From Kappaphycus alvarezii (lineage: Eukaryota; Rhodophyta; Florideophyceae; Gigartinales; Solieriaceae): a stretch of 64,000 nucleotides of DNA. A model generated the notes under the pieces. It had not been told where the DNA came from, made no database searches, and was given only the letters and a program-made list of their open reading frames with translations. This document shows, in pieces, positions 20,662-34,729 of this stretch (position 1 is the stretch's first letter; every line of letters starts with the position of its first letter). The translations under genes were made by a program, and so were the position numbers. The stretch covers positions 1 through 64,000 of the forward strand of contig NADL03000601.1 of NCBI GenBank assembly GCA_002205965.3. Direction: 5' to 3'.

Positions 20662-23600
20662 CCAGAGCTACCGTGAACTCTGGCAAATAGTTGTGATGGT
20701 GCTTTGAATGCCGCAGTCGTAAGACAAAAAACACCTTGGAGATACGGGAAGTGCAAGTAAGTAGTAATTATTGAGTAATTTATAGTACTTTCATCATACG
20801 AATCATAGATGCAAAGGATCGATCGATGAGTAGCGCTTGCGAATATTCTATTTAAGTGAGTAGAATTGCGCCTCTAGGGGGAGGTAATAAGTTGATTATT
20901 GAATTATTTTCTTTTGCCGAGTTGGGTTGAGAGTGAACTCAGAACTTGGTAGCCCCCTTTCATTTTTCTGCTTCTCCCTTCGTGCCTCAGTTGTCACCCT
21001 TGCCATATTCCCTTTACCCATTCACCTTCTACTCCTTCTACTCAATCTATCCACACTTTCGTCGTGTGCAACGACTCTCTATCTGGAAGAGATCGTTCAC
21101 TTGCCTTAACACTTTGTTTGCTTGCACCGTTCTTCTGGTGTCACATAGAAATGACAACTAAAACAGGCGACAGCAAAAAGTTACAGATGCAAAGGGGATT
21201 GATCGGGTAGGAAAATACCTCTACAGCATGTACTACACAAAGAATGCAGGCACTCCGAATTATCGCGAGAGAGAGACCTATTACAGGACGAGTACAGCTT
21301 TTCAGCCCTGAAAAAGAAGTTTTTAATGTTTGTGATAAGTATTATCTTACTTATGCTCAAATTCACTGCCACTACCGCTGTCTTTAAGATGAACTGAATC
21401 TGGAAAGGAAATTAGAGATTAATTGGTGTTAAATGAGTGTCAAAAAAATCGCTTCTATAAATATGATCTGTGTATGCCTGAAAGCTATACAAGAGGGGTA
21501 GAGGATATCGCGAGTCAATATAGCGTGAGGAATTCTGCTGTAAATTAGAAGATAGAAGCACTGAAAATAATTCGGATGATATGGGAACCAGAGAATTTTA
21601 GATTTCTGGAGATGAAGGACTGTAAGCCGAAAGTTTCAGCGGTATTGGAATCTATCTGGGTACGGCAAAAGGAAAAGGCGTTTTGCATGGTCAGAAGGTA
21701 AATGTTGATCTCCAACTACGATACAAAGTTTGACGTCAGATGACCACTACTGTGTGTACTGTGTGTCTTCTAACACATTTATTTTTTCCGGTGATAGCGA
21801 TCGCGGCTGCTTTCAAAAGCACTGTCGCATTGTGCATGATATTCAGAATTTATAACTGAACGATCCTTTATTGTTGTAGCTATTTTAGAATCCATTTAAA
21901 CGTTCATTTAATTGCAAAATTTCTATTTTTAATGTTTTCAGTACGAAATTTACGTAAGATTGGCAAAAGAAAGTTTTAAATCATTGCAACCTAAAGTATT
22001 AGCGCAGAAATTCGAAAAGATAGGGTTACTTGAACATATAGGGGAATAACCCATAATTAGATGTCAGCTTGTTCAGTCTCATGTTGAAGAGGGCGCCTTT
22101 TGATCCTGAAAACGAAGTAGCTGTAGATCTGTGGAGTCCCCAACATAGTTAATGGGTTTCGAGCTCCTGGAGAGAACTTAGCGAGGAGCTGAACCTATGA
22201 AAGATGCAATGTAGTAGCTACAGAAGCTTTGTAAACCACTGAAAAAGACAGTTAATGTAAATGAAGCTGCGATCGCAATGCATTTGACGATGCAGAGGGC
22301 GATAGGGAAGATTTAAGTTTAGTCAAGCCAATGCATTCTGCGAGAAATGCATGAAGTAAAGAAAAAATCGTTAAAGTTTATGGGGGAATTGGGGTTTAGT
22401 GAAATTGGTTTACTTGGATTTCTAGATAGATTGTGAGTAATTTCAATTTGCATTCAAACCATGCGGCAGGATCTAAAAAACAAAATATGGAGCTTGTCCG
22501 GCTACTGAAAAGCAGCTAATGAACCCCTAAACCCCCTAGAAGTACTACAATGTTCAGCTGGAAGTCAACAAATATGTTACAACTTACATTAATTTTTCAA
22601 AAGTAAGGCCGTAATAATTTGGTTACATGTACCTTAAGAAAATAATTTAAATGCACTTTCAATCAACTGATTACAAAAATTAATCAATTTATCACAATTC
22701 CAATGTCCAATAGACATTAGATTACTTAAAATAATAGTAAAATTGCTCAAGAACGACTTGAAGTATCTGTGACTGTTCATACTGCAGTAGCAGAACTATT
22801 GTACCAAAGAATACAGTGAAATAGCGATAAATGATTACTTAAATATTGATAGATCGCAAAATTTGGCTGGCGAAACAGTTAAATTACATGGTGGACTGGG
22901 AAATGTTATTTATTTATTTGGCTATTTCTTTAAATAAGTATATGGCTGAATCAAGGCATTTAATCTGTTAATTTGAGGTACTTTAAACCTCATCGCTTCA
23001 AAAAAAGCATTTTTGATCATTTATAGGGAGCTTCATTCCCATAAAAAGAAATTTACTCCAGAAATCACACTTCCAACGAAGGGGAAAATACAAGTTTCGA
23101 TAATTAAGAGCCAAAACCAAATAAGGGACGAAGCAATGAAAAGGAAGGGTAGGCTGGAGAACTGTACAGGAGCAGCTCCAGCAAATTGGGTCCAGGCCTA
23201 GTCTACACAGCCAGTTCCTCTATAGACTACGATGATTCGGAGAATCATCCAGGAAATGGAAGAATCTGAACGTTTATATGGAAGATTTTCCAAAACAAAT
23301 AGGAGCACAGTCAGGAGCAATTCATTCATTACAGAAGAAAGTGTATCAATAGACATACGCGCAAAATAAAAGGCTGCAAACTATTTCTGGCTCCCTCATC
23401 TTCACGTGTCCGAGGAGAATTCAGGAAAAAATTCAAAATTGTGGAGATAAAGTAAGGCTAAAGTCTTCCAGTGACTGACTGACCAAAATTAATAAAAGAT
23501 GGGTCTCCGACATTTCCTTTCCCATAAGGAGTCCAAAGACGCCGAAGATGAAGCAGTGTGCCTATAGCTTCCGAATTTTCACCTATAGCTTCAATAGAGT

Positions 23601-26600
23601 GCTAATAAATACATACCTGACTCATAAAAGTGCGGACTGCAGTGCAAGTTGGCGCTAGGATAAAATAGTTCCATTGAAGTGGCTGCCGCCGAGGAAAAAA
23701 GCAGAAAGACATATTTTAAACGCCACGCGTTCGAATGAGGATACCTTTTTGTTTTAATTGATGTTAATTGGCCATTCTCAACTGTCTCGGCCGTTTAAGA
23801 AAGGACAAGGTCATGAGTATGGAATTGACTACAACAACAACAACAGGGCATAGATGACTTCCGACATTTTTTTGGTTGGATTAACTGTTTTAATACGTAA
23901 ATTAGCAAAACTCCGCGGCTCAAAGATCTGGTTATATTTGAAAAATGTTTTACACATGGAAGTCATAAATATGTACCTCAAAAAGGTAACATGGAATTCT
24001 TTCCCGTACTCCGAGCACTACGTCCAATAATCCGATTCGAGAATCTATAAAGGTACACGGCTGTACGTTTAATTTGTAAATGCACTAGACTTGAGATAAG
24101 CCTACCCTGTTGATGTATATAATGCGGATATTACTACAAAAATAAAAGATTTCCAAAGAAGTTTTGATGATTTGCCAATCCCATTAGTTATTATTCTTGT
24201 CTTCACACTAGGTTTATGGATGCTCCAACGATGCAATCAGAGGAATTTCTTGCCTTATCTTTACACCACAAATAGAATTACTGATTTCACAAGTAGAGAA
24301 TCTTGTTAAAACGCGTACTAGATTAAGCATTGCTGCCAAAATTCATTCGGAGGGAGAAAAAAACTGTATGAAATACGGGTCGAAGAAATTAAAAAGTGAA
24401 TTTCCTGAAAGTAATCCCGGAAGAGAGCGAGCATGAAGTGAAACTACATTTTCTGGCTTCAAGGAACAGGCACATGTCATTTCTTTGTTGAGAAACTCTT
24501 TTATGTTTCTGTATTGTATACCTCTGTCTTTTCTGGAGTTTGAGGAAATTACAGACTCCAATTAGTCAGAAGATTTACACTACGTTTTGGAAAACAACAA
24601 TTGATAGTTTCATGGAGTAATTCTTTACTATACATACTAAGGATGATTTTCTCTTGATCAATAAACGATCGCTTTATTGAGACATTGAAACCTTCTACCG
24701 AGCTCGAACAATTATATCGAGTAGACTATATTCGAGATTATTTATTAATAGTACTCTAGGTCATTAATCCACTCGCTGCAGACCTTTTAGAACTGCATTA
24801 TTATTACGAATTGATCACTGAGAAACTCATACAAACTCAGCAGACCTATTTACTTTAAGTAATATCAAGTTAGTCTTCATTCAGAAGGTGCATAATACAG
24901 TTATGAAATGAGTAAATGCCATATACCTTGTACTCAGCACCTTGGATTTAGTACTGCGAGCTAACTTACCTCTATTTAATTTTCAGGTCCACAAGGTGAA
25001 TAAGATACCATGCATTAAGACGGACTAGTAAATTTGCGTAAAAGTTGTGTTTAACATGGGTAGATAGGGATGGTATGATCGATCAATCAAAATTTAAAAG
25101 TTAAAATAGTAAAAGCCTAACTTTTCACAACACCCTTATGTAGACAAATAAAGCAACATAAAGGACATTTTTGTGGAGAAACTTGCGGGATTACTTCAAT
25201 TCAGAATGGGATTTAAAGAATATCGAATGGTTCGACCATTATTTTGGGATGCAACTACATATTGAAAAAACGTCATATATGCTTGAAGAGGCCAATCAAC
25301 GGTTCAAAAACTTCACACGAAGAAAGTTGAATATGAAATAAGATGGCTTGATCTGGAAGCGCATGAACGCAAAAGTTTTAAAAAGAAGCCCACAATTTAC
25401 AGCAAAGATTGAAGTGGGATATAAACCCAATGTCAAATCAAAAAAATAGAAAGAATGAATATGTCAAAGGTGAAGTATTTGAAAAATCAAGCTAAATATT
25501 TTCACCAGACTCAAATCGATGATAAGAGATTCGAAAAAAGGAAGCTGCAGATGATTTCACTCGTAGCATCAGCTGAATCATCCCTCAAGAGCATTCACTA
25601 CAAATGATATAAATTCAACCCACAAAAGTTCATACATTTTGACCAGAACTTTGAAATAAGCTTGAAATGAAGTAATTTCACAATAATATATAGTAAAACA
25701 TAATTAGAAGTAATAGATACATGATAAAATTATTATTATTGTGATCTATAGATGTTTTTTTGCGTTTCTTGAAACTATGTACCTCTTCATTTGACAATTG
25801 AAAAAAAAGTAATGAAATTTAAGACCCATTTGAGAGGTTAATTTGAAAGAAAAGTTATTTTTAGGGATAATAACCTGATTTAATCAAGTCGAGTGAAATT
25901 AATTCTGTTAAGTTTTTATTGCCAATAATTTGACCATTGAAAATTAATAAGATAGTGTTAATCACCAAGGAAATACAGAACTATCTGCCTGAAACGGAAT
26001 TTTCGAAAATAAAGAAATTATTTCTATATTTAAAATAAATTATAAAGCTCAAAACATTGGGTAATATATGAAATAAAAGGCACTACTACCTGCCGTGGAA
26101 ACAAGTTAAAAATTTAGAAGAGACCCAAGAAATAATTCGGGAACGAAGAGAGAGAATTTTTGAGTTACTAATGCCAAAGAGCTAGCCATAAATTTACATA
26201 TTTTCAAGAATTAACCAGAGAAAAAGTAATTACCATATATAAAAATTATATTTTCTAGATCAAAATAGCGAAGGGACACTTATATGAAAGGAGCGAAACG
26301 AGCTACTTACAGCATAGTATTCGCAAGTGTATCATCAAAATAATTGATGTACATTAATACGATATTAAGTTCTCTGGGAAGCTTGCGGAGTACCTAGGGG
26401 TGTACCAGCCAAAATGTTATTTTCGGATTTATTTTAATGGCAAAAGAATCTTAAAGCAGTTAGCTGTAGGTAAAATTCTTGGACTAAGATTCCTCTGGAA
26501 GAAATTTAATATCTTACAGAAGAAAAAATAAATAGGTACCTTTCGCTGGACGTTCGATAACAATATGTTGACGAATTTTAATAATAAGAAAGTGATAAGT

Positions 26601-29600
26601 GAAACGTTTTATTGATCCTACAGTGATAAATTAAAATAAATTGGCGGAAGGCTGTGATGCGTCTTTATGAAATTAGAATTTTAAAACCAAATAAACCTAA
26701 GACACGTGCTAAAGTATTAATTTGCTTAAATTCAGAAATTGTTACGAAACTATTTGAACCATTTATCTGTACAAAGATGATTTTTCTTCCGATACATCAG
26801 GGACAAAATAAATACTAGAAGGTTCTGAATGGAATTGCAAAAGTACTCCCTGAAATTTCGAAAAAATCAAAACATCATTTCAGGATCTGGGTTTGACCTA
26901 TATCGGAAAATTATCATGCGATTGGATTGAAAGAAATTGAATTATTTACGAAAATGAAACCAAGAACTTAAAAAGAAAATATGAAATAATCATAATATTA
27001 AGGTCTGGATATAAATTTAGTACCGAAAATTGTGTAAATGAGGTTTTAATATGTCGAATATCTAGTTGTGACTCAATCTTCCCAAAATTTGAGGACTGAT
27101 ATTTTAAAAAACAAAAAACGGTAGATTAAATCATACAAAAATATATGTGAAGGTATTTGAATATGCTAATGAAAAATGTAATTAATTCTAAGTGGTAGTA
27201 CATTCAATTTAATCTTGGTTGGTACCCAGAAACATATGAAAAATAATCTTGTTTTAACATTGTTGGATGATATCAAAAATATAGATCAGTCATTAAGAGG
27301 GGAAATATGTGCTAGAGGAATTACGAAGCGAATTCATAACAAGAATTGGAGAGATAATAGCTTGAATGATTTTTTAAACGTAGAATATTATATCAGAAAA
27401 TGTTACGACAAAAATTATTTACATTGAAGAAAGAAGTTGGTTCATAAGGATATGACACAATTTTTCGTTTGCAAACATTAAAAATAAATATCTGCACGTT
27501 TTAATTAAGTTAAAAAAGCTTAGAAAAGATACATATAATAAAAATTAGCTCTTCACTGTACCTTATTTTGAAGACTTATTCATTTGTACAGAGTAAATAG
27601 CCATAGGTACAGAGTAAAAGTTCAGAATAAGTAGTGCTCAATATTTTGATGCAACAATTGAGTGTTTTTAGAGTATTCACCTGAACACAAAAAGATTATT
27701 GGATGACATAATTTGTAGTTTTTGAAAGAAGAGTAATTCCCGAAAGTCAGGTTAATTCCATCTATAATCTGCAATTTATAAAAATCTAAATAAAAACAGG
27801 AGAAAATATTTCCGCATAATGGAAAACTAGGAAGCGGGATTTTGCTCAAAGAGCAAGGAACTGTACTGGTTCTTAGAACTCATCTCCCCATCAATAATGC
27901 TCAATTATTTAAAACTTTAATTAGGCCAGCAATATAGTTGGTACATGTTTTACGGACAAAAATGGAAACGATTCGAGCAGAGATAATATTAAGGATTAAA
28001 AGAGTTAGGCATTAGTACAGATTTATTTAAGTAAATTCATTGAGCATTTTGGGCATTATAAAAATTGCAAAGGTGTCATTCGTTTCCTTATCGAACTCTT
28101 ATTTACATAGATTTAAAAAGAAAATCAAAGTATCTCCGGTAGCTCGGCTTGTATTTCCATGATAAGATACTTGCTCGCTCTATTTCCTTGAGCTCTTCGA
28201 TTCACATAGTATCGCAATGGGGCTGATAGTTCATGCGGATCGAACTGAAAATAACAGGTAACCAAGGTTATCTAGAACTATACCCACGTATATATTAGGT
28301 GAAATACTGCTTAAGTATCAGAATCCACTCTCACATAATCAAAAATAAACTAGTGCAAGTAGCATGCAAAACGTTTTATTTGAAAAGTGTACAAGTTTCT
28401 CAACATGAGCCTCGAAAAGAAGAAATAGCGAGCGAGATTGCGACGCTACCCGCAAATAAGAAAAGGAATCAGACGCAAGGCAGTAAAAAGGTAGTAGAAA
28501 ATATACATATTAGATTTTAGAACGACAGGGAAGAGGGGTGATGGTGTTCTCCGAAATGAATCGTTCGAGTCCAGAAAGACTTCTCCGTGTTCACCCAACG
28601 CAGTACCTTTATCGTAATCCTGTGATTGTAGGTTTTTTATGTTAAGCTATCAAATATACCTTACTAGATATAAATATCATGAACAATATAAAATTGTACA
28701 AGGAAAATATAAATAGTTGAACGCAAATTTCCAAAAAAAGCAAGCAAAAGCAACGCTATCATAAATGAAAAAATTGTATAATACATTGAAGGGACAGTAC
28801 GGAAATCTACAGAGCCCCTTACACCTTTTGAGAAGCTTTTACGCCTTAAGGAAAACACGTTGTCAAATATAACGCTCAAAGACTGGAATCTAGTCTCATG
28901 TGCCCCGGAAACCGTTTAATTAGGGCTTCTGAGCACTTTAATGTTATTTGAATTTCCCGTACAGTTTTCTGAAACCACCTTCAGACCATTTTTTATAGGT
29001 GGAACAGGAACCTCATAATCACGTAATGGAATATATCTCATCACCTCTATAAACATAAAAAGCTGTCTTGCTTTCACGTTTCATATGGATCAATGCCCGT
29101 TGCACATTTTGTCACGATATTTCACCCTGGACTTTCAAAAAATTCTACAACAGATCATTACGATACTATTATGCATTTATCTCTAGAGAGCATATGAAAA
29201 CGATATATCTAGACTGTATTATACATCTACAGTTCGCTATCTATACTTCTAAATAAACCCAGATTTGAGCCAGCCAGCTCAATACAGCCAGTTTTAACCA
29301 ACTTTTCGCCCTTGATCTGCGCCTGTGTACTTGATACCCACAGAAAAACGACAAAAAATTAAGTAACCGTTTGAGGCGAAGAAAGTAATGGTTGTTGCCG
29401 TACTTTGTATTCAAGACAAATTAAAAATTTCCATGAGGGGGATTAATTCACACGAAATTATCTGAGCTTGACATCTAGTAATGAAGAGAAGAAATGGGCT
29501 CGGATTAAGACAAAAAAATATTTCTACAAACGGAATGTCTCCGAAAAGTAAGACTTTTCGGCAGAGATCTGTCAAAAATATGATAAATAGTCAAAAGACC

Positions 29601-30180
29601 CTGCGGAGCCAGATAAGTCTCGAACTTCTATTAAAAGTGTCGGCTAAAACCAACTTTGTATTGCAGCTATCGCAAATTGAAACTTTTCAAATAAGAAAAT
29701 TATAATTCACGATATTGCTGCATTAATTACAGAGTCTCTAGTACAAAGAAGTAATTTTTCAGAGCTAACGAAATTATTTCACTGATAAATACAGAATAAA
29801 ACGTTGAATATTAATCACCTACCGACTTGAAAAGACTTTACAGAAATGGAATGGAAAATAAGGCAAGATTGATAGTAGCTTTACTTCTTCCGATAGCTTT
29901 GTTCATCTGCGTTAATGCGCCCAAAATATGGTAATACAGAAAGCTTAGACATAACAACGCACCATTTAATATATTTGTTCGATTTGTTTACACTGAAGAT
30001 ATGGTATCAAAACTAGTGAAACTACATGGAATTTATTGATACTGTTATGATCAGAAGTTTGCATTAAAATAAGCATTAGTATTTGAAGCGAATAAAATGA
30101 AAAATATCAAATCTTATAAACCACATTAGATACAAAGAGAAGTATATATGTGTCAAACATTTTTAAAGCTCCTAATGTCA
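20662..30180. other. Long AT-rich desert
   Basis: About 9.5 kb with no supported gene. From roughly 22.4 to 29.9 kb the plus strand is very A-rich and stops are frequent in all frames. The longest frames are 62-75 codons without motifs. I looked for tRNA boxes, LTR ends and transposase motifs and found none. It may include old, strongly decayed transposons, but nothing can be named. Confidence 0.45.
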
Positions 30181-30240
30181 TGCTGCTGCAGTCGTAATCT
30201 CCATCGCAGCATGACTGCTGGCCGGCCTTAACCCGGCTTT
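30181..30240 (+). mobile_element. Tiny 3'-end fragment of the LINE family
   Basis: Translating the plus strand gives HAAAVVISIAA, a stop, then LLAGLNPAF and a stop. It matches the C-terminal tail of the LINE copies (QRHAAAAVISNASCLLTGFEPA at 54.3 kb). GC-rich in an otherwise AT-rich desert. Only about 60 bp are recognisable. Confidence 0.5.
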
Positions 30241-30921
30241 CTAGGTAAAATTAGATAAGTCCTAATTTAATCTCAAAACAAACCAAAAATACCAAAAACA
30301 AAAGCTCTTTTTACATTTGCAAAGCTTCTACTCTTCTCAACATATACTTTTAAGTCTGTTCAAAGCGGCATACTTTTGCGCTTGGGGGTACTATCCAATA
30401 TTTATATCGAAGGAAGATGTATTTTTGACAGTATTGGAAGGAAAATAACAGTGTAAAATTTTCAAATTTTCGCTTACAAAAATTTTACATCATTATACAT
30501 ATATTAGATCCGTAGTTCATAGACAAACGAGGATGCGTCTCATGTCTTCTCTCTCTATTTAAATGTACCACTGTTCGAACGAAATCATCTTCCTGTGGAT
30601 ATTTATTCATCACTTTATTGATTATTTTAATACGTTAAATGGTACTGTGAATCTTATTGCTCAACAAATGGAGTGGAAATAGCCTTATACGAGAGATTAA
30701 ATGCCCTTTGAGTATTGATTAGCAAGTCCTTGAATAAGTCACTTAAAAATAAACACCTTGTTATGTATAGAGCTTATATTACATATTTTGAGGCAGCTCT
30801 GCGTCACCTGTCTGCATTTCTTGTTGTTTATGTAATAAATCTTTCAATTATTAATTTGAGAGTGCAGATGAACTTGCAAATGTTGTATTCATGACTTGCA
30901 TACGACTCTCTAATTTCATCC
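30241..30921. other. AT-rich DNA before the copia-type element
   Basis: Nothing recognised. Confidence 0.4.
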
Positions 30922-30926
30922 ATTTC

Positions 30927-31330
30927 TGTTATAGTTAGAAGTAGGTTTCATCAACAGGCAATGTAAAACTACAGCAGTTTCAATTTATTACGTGCGCATA
31001 GTTCTGACAAAGAACTCTGCGGTGGATGATTTAAATTGATAGATTTTAGATTATTTTATTTTGCTTTATACTGTAAATTAGGCTACACAACTGTACTGTA
31101 TTTCTTCAGTTAGTCTACAGTCTACTCCAGACCTACGCCCCTCTGACAGGATAATCTGCAGTATAAAAGGAGTGTTGGAGTTGTATCCCACACACCATCA
31201 CCACCAGCAACAAACAAAACGACAGCAACGCTTGTGTGTCTCCCCCCCCGCATTACTGTGCTCAGTATAGCACAAAACAATTGACCGAGATTCGGCACTC
31301 GTTCCCGCTCATTTAGGTGGCCAAACCAAA
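30927..31330 (+). repeat. 5' LTR of the copia-type element
   Basis: Starts TGTTATAG. Contains GTATAAAAGGAGTG (TATA box at 31,162-31,170), then a CA-rich stretch rich in CACCA/CAACA and a C-run. The 3' boundary is set by alignment with the other LTR and its target duplication. No TGG-type primer-binding site follows. Confidence 0.8.
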
Positions 31331-31780
31331 TTCCGGAATTAAACTTTCGTCCTCCTCCGCTCTGACTCTTTCACCGCCAGTTTTTCCCGCTTCCCTTTGT
31401 GGTCCTTGGCTGCACTGTACTCTTTGTCTTTGGTATTGCTTCTGGCCTTGGTTTTGTTTCTTGTTTTTGGTGTTGCTCTTCGTCTTTTTGTTGTTTCTGG
31501 TCAGGTTCAGGATTCGGTCTTGGTCTTCAGTTGTCCCGCTCTTGCTAGGTGCTCGGTTGCTGGTGGAACTCTGCCATCTATCGAGAAATCTACGTTGCTC
31601 GTTGCTGGAAGTTCAGTTCTGTAGTGGATGGTCATATACCTGGTGGAACGTTGCTCTGTTGCTTTATTGTTTGCGCCTTTTTGTTTTACGCTCTAGCTTG
31701 CATTGATCACTCAGCTGTTCTAAGTGTCTTTGGCGGGCATGTTATAACTAGTAAGCTAACTTATAGCATTCATTGCGGGT
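31331..31780 (+). other. Copia-type leader
   Basis: Pyrimidine-rich DNA downstream of the 5' LTR. A 129-codon frame here (31,317-31,706) encodes an implausible run of Leu/Phe/Val/Cys and starts inside the LTR. I treat it as chance. Confidence 0.4.
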
Positions 31781-33890
31781 AAAAAAAGGTATCTAACATA
31801 CTGACCATTGCTTTTGCATTGTCGGCCAAACGTGAGCACTTGTAGAACATCTTCGGTTCAGAGCTCGACTTTGACCAGGAACGGAAACGGGCCCCTTCTC
31901 TCATTGACGACGAGGAAGTGAGCGTTGAGAAGAGAGTACCAGGAGAGAGTCTTCTTTTCCCTGCAGTAACTTCTGGTAACAACTATTCCTCCCCGAACTC
32001 CCGTTTTCCGCCGTCAACTTTGGTCACGAACTTCAATACCGCCCCTCTATCCTCCACTCAACCTGTCTCCACAGCTACCTCTCCTCCTCTTGCACCGTCT
32101 TCCGCTGCCACTGCTGTTTCTCCCTCGGATCTACCCTTCCGAATGCCCAAGCTCCCCGCTCCCGCCGCAACGCCCACAGCATCAAGCAGTCGTCCGTCCT
32201 CTTTGCTCTATAGGTGGGGTCAGCTGTAGCCCATGGACGAAGGGTTTTTCCACCACATCCACCCAGTGGCCAACGACCTAATTAGGAAAAAAGAACGCAA
32301 GAACCTCAAAGTCTTTCTGCAAGCCGTGTAACCGCAAATTCTCCTCCTATCTACAACGCAAGGTGTACGAAGAATGAAAGGAACACATCGAAAAGGTCTG
32401 GAAATTGGAACATCCGAACAGTTTCCGCTGCGAGTTTTGCAAGATCACCAGCCATAACAAGCCTGACGCTGAACGCCACAATCTCGGCAAAAAAACATCA
32501 ACAACGAGAAAATCTGCTTAGGCCTTCGTTAGAGTATCGCCGAGTATCCCACTTTCTCTATCCTTTCATGCAATTTTAGTTGATCTTACAAACACCTTGA
32601 TATTTGAAACCCTCCCAATTCCTGACCCTTTGCTGCAATACATCGAAAAAGGCCGGTTATCAAATTATTGACGCTGGAGTACACCCAAAACTCCGTTAAT
32701 GCGTTCAAACCTACGTCCGAGTCGCATTGTGATATTAAAGCTGCCCTTGCTCTTTATACCAACGCAGACCCGCAGCCATCAAATGCCGATGTGATCTCTG
32801 GCCTCCGTGAAGATCTTCCTATGGAAATCTTATACAATACGGAATTCATTTCTGATCCGGCGACATTAGTCACGCTTCTCCGAGAAAACCTGACGCTAAA
32901 AGGACTTCAATAAACGCAGCATCAGAAAAACTCGCGTATATCCTGGGACATTCCATTCATGCTTTATGAGCTGGAACAAGATAAAAGGGAAGCATACGAG
33001 ATACTCTCCGCAGCGAGAAGATATCCCGATGTACCTTCCCCTTCCCAAAGAAATGGGAATTATCGCCATGCTGACGATTCGAAAGCTGTTCACAACCTTG
33101 CCACTCATTTCAAGCACACAGAAAAGTTCTCTGGTAAACTCGATGAGGATATCAATGAATACATATCAAATTACCTTGATGCCGCCGCGGATTACGAACT
33201 CAGTAAAGATAAGAAGTTACAATACTTACGTAACGATTTTGATGGTGAAGCGAAAGGGGTTTATCTTGAGCATATATCTGGGCGATGTGAAGCGTTTGCA
33301 ACAGCGGTGTCTATAATAAGGGAAGATTACAATATCTTTACCTGTCAGAATCGCATTCTTAAACAATTACTAAGCTTAAGGTTATCCGCTATAATCGAAA
33401 GCAAGCTTTGTACTGTGCTCGAGGCTTTTGAATAACTAAGGGAAAAATAAATAAATTTTCTCCGCAAGGCCCACCGCAGCATAGGTCCGAAGAAGATAAA
33501 GTGGAATACCTCTATAAATCCGTTATTGGTGCCCCTTGGGCTAAAGCATCGATTGCGAATGACTTTTCTGCAAAACCGCCTCGGATTTTCCAAGAGTTAT
33601 ATACTTCTAGGGATTCCATTTCTCTGATACATCAGGAAGAAATAGAAGGAAACCAGAGAGATACAAAAACATCAGGTCGTTCGGGTCCTCTATTAAGACC
33701 GGACGCACCTCCAGCTATTCCGAATATTCCTGGTCCTTACTTCAGTCATAGAAAATACGAAAAACTCTGTAAACCAGGATCGCGATCACCCGCTCCCGCT
33801 TCGTATCTAAGCCACTATGAACAATCCAACCGTTTGAATGGCTTCGGTAAAGATGCATTCGAAAGTCCGAGACTTTCGAATGCCACATAG
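31781..33890 (+). pseudogene. Copia-type Gag remnant
   Basis: Several frames. The N-terminal part has FDQERKRAPSLIDDEE, then a Pro/Ser/Thr/Ala-rich stretch (31,918-32,229). Then a Cys/His cluster at about 32,320-32,480: FCKPCNRKF, an in-frame stop, and FRCEFCKITSHN ... AERH. The core is at 32,959-33,435: ATHFKHTEKFSGKLDEDI, YISNYLDAAADYEL and YLRNDFDGEAKGVYLEHI, which has the helical pattern of a retrotransposon Gag core. The part at 33,501-33,890 is Pro/Ser-rich linker. At least four frame changes or stops. Role when intact: particle protein. Confidence 0.55.
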
Positions 33891-34389
33891 CGTCACGAAT
33901 AAGGTCCGTAAAGCCCCAGGAAGTAATCTTGACCGTGCTAAGCAAATACTCTTCGAACTATGCCAACAAGTCGAATAAGCTATGTTTAGTGATGAGGAAG
34001 ATGTTCAAGATCCGTTCAACGACACCGAGGAGAGAATAGAATGCTCCCAAGAAGCTAGGGAGAGTAATTTACTTAAAGATGAAATCTCCGATACTGCTCA
34101 CAATTTTCACAGTGAAATAGTGATGCTCGAACGTGACAGCTTCGGTGTCGACTTTGATCCTAACAGCTTCCTCTAAGGAACAGTAATTATCTCTCCAGCA
34201 TGAGAAAAATATCACTCGGTACTGATCTCCACAAAAGGAGGTCTCCTTCCTAAGTCGATAGAAGGTCAAATTTCAGTCGACGAAATCGCTTTCATCGTAA
34301 AATGAACAGCCTCACACTGTTTTCCTGACCGATGCAGAAGCGATTTCCCTGAAAGGGAAACAAAGTCTGAAAGGACACTCGGAATGGCA

Positions 34390-34710
34390 AGGAGCATGAT
34401 TTGACTCCGGTGCATAGAGACAGTCATCAGTCTCCAACAAGCTATCGCTTTTCCGTTGTTCATTGGATCTAAGTTCATATTGAGGAAAAGTAGCAACTTA
34501 TACAAAGTCGGACAAAGCATCCAGCACGCCATCGGCTCGATCAACATTCAATTCCCACCGTCTACATCTCCTCTATCAATGGAAGTTGATGCCGTTAGCT
34601 CAGACATGCCATTCCTATTTGGATATGACACACTTGAAAATTTGCAGCTATATTTCAAAACGTGTAAAATACGCCTTTTAATTCGGTCCACAAATGGAAG
34701 ACGACTGTAG
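34390..34710 (+). pseudogene. Copia-type protease remnant
   Basis: FDSGA (catalytic Asp 34,403-34,405, DSG triad intact) lies in one frame. Forty bases on, the rest of the retropepsin continues in the next frame: YKVGQSIQHAIGSINIQFP ... VDAVSSDMPFLFGYDTLENL, where the PFLFGYDTL strand matches the closing LLG-D motif. So one frameshift separates the active site from the body. Confidence 0.6.
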
Positions 34711-34729
34711 TTCGTAAACACGTTCACGC

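Noticed and set aside
31317-31706. 129-codon hydrophobic ORF as a membrane protein
   Set aside because: Begins inside the copia-type 5' LTR and is made of CT-rich leader DNA.
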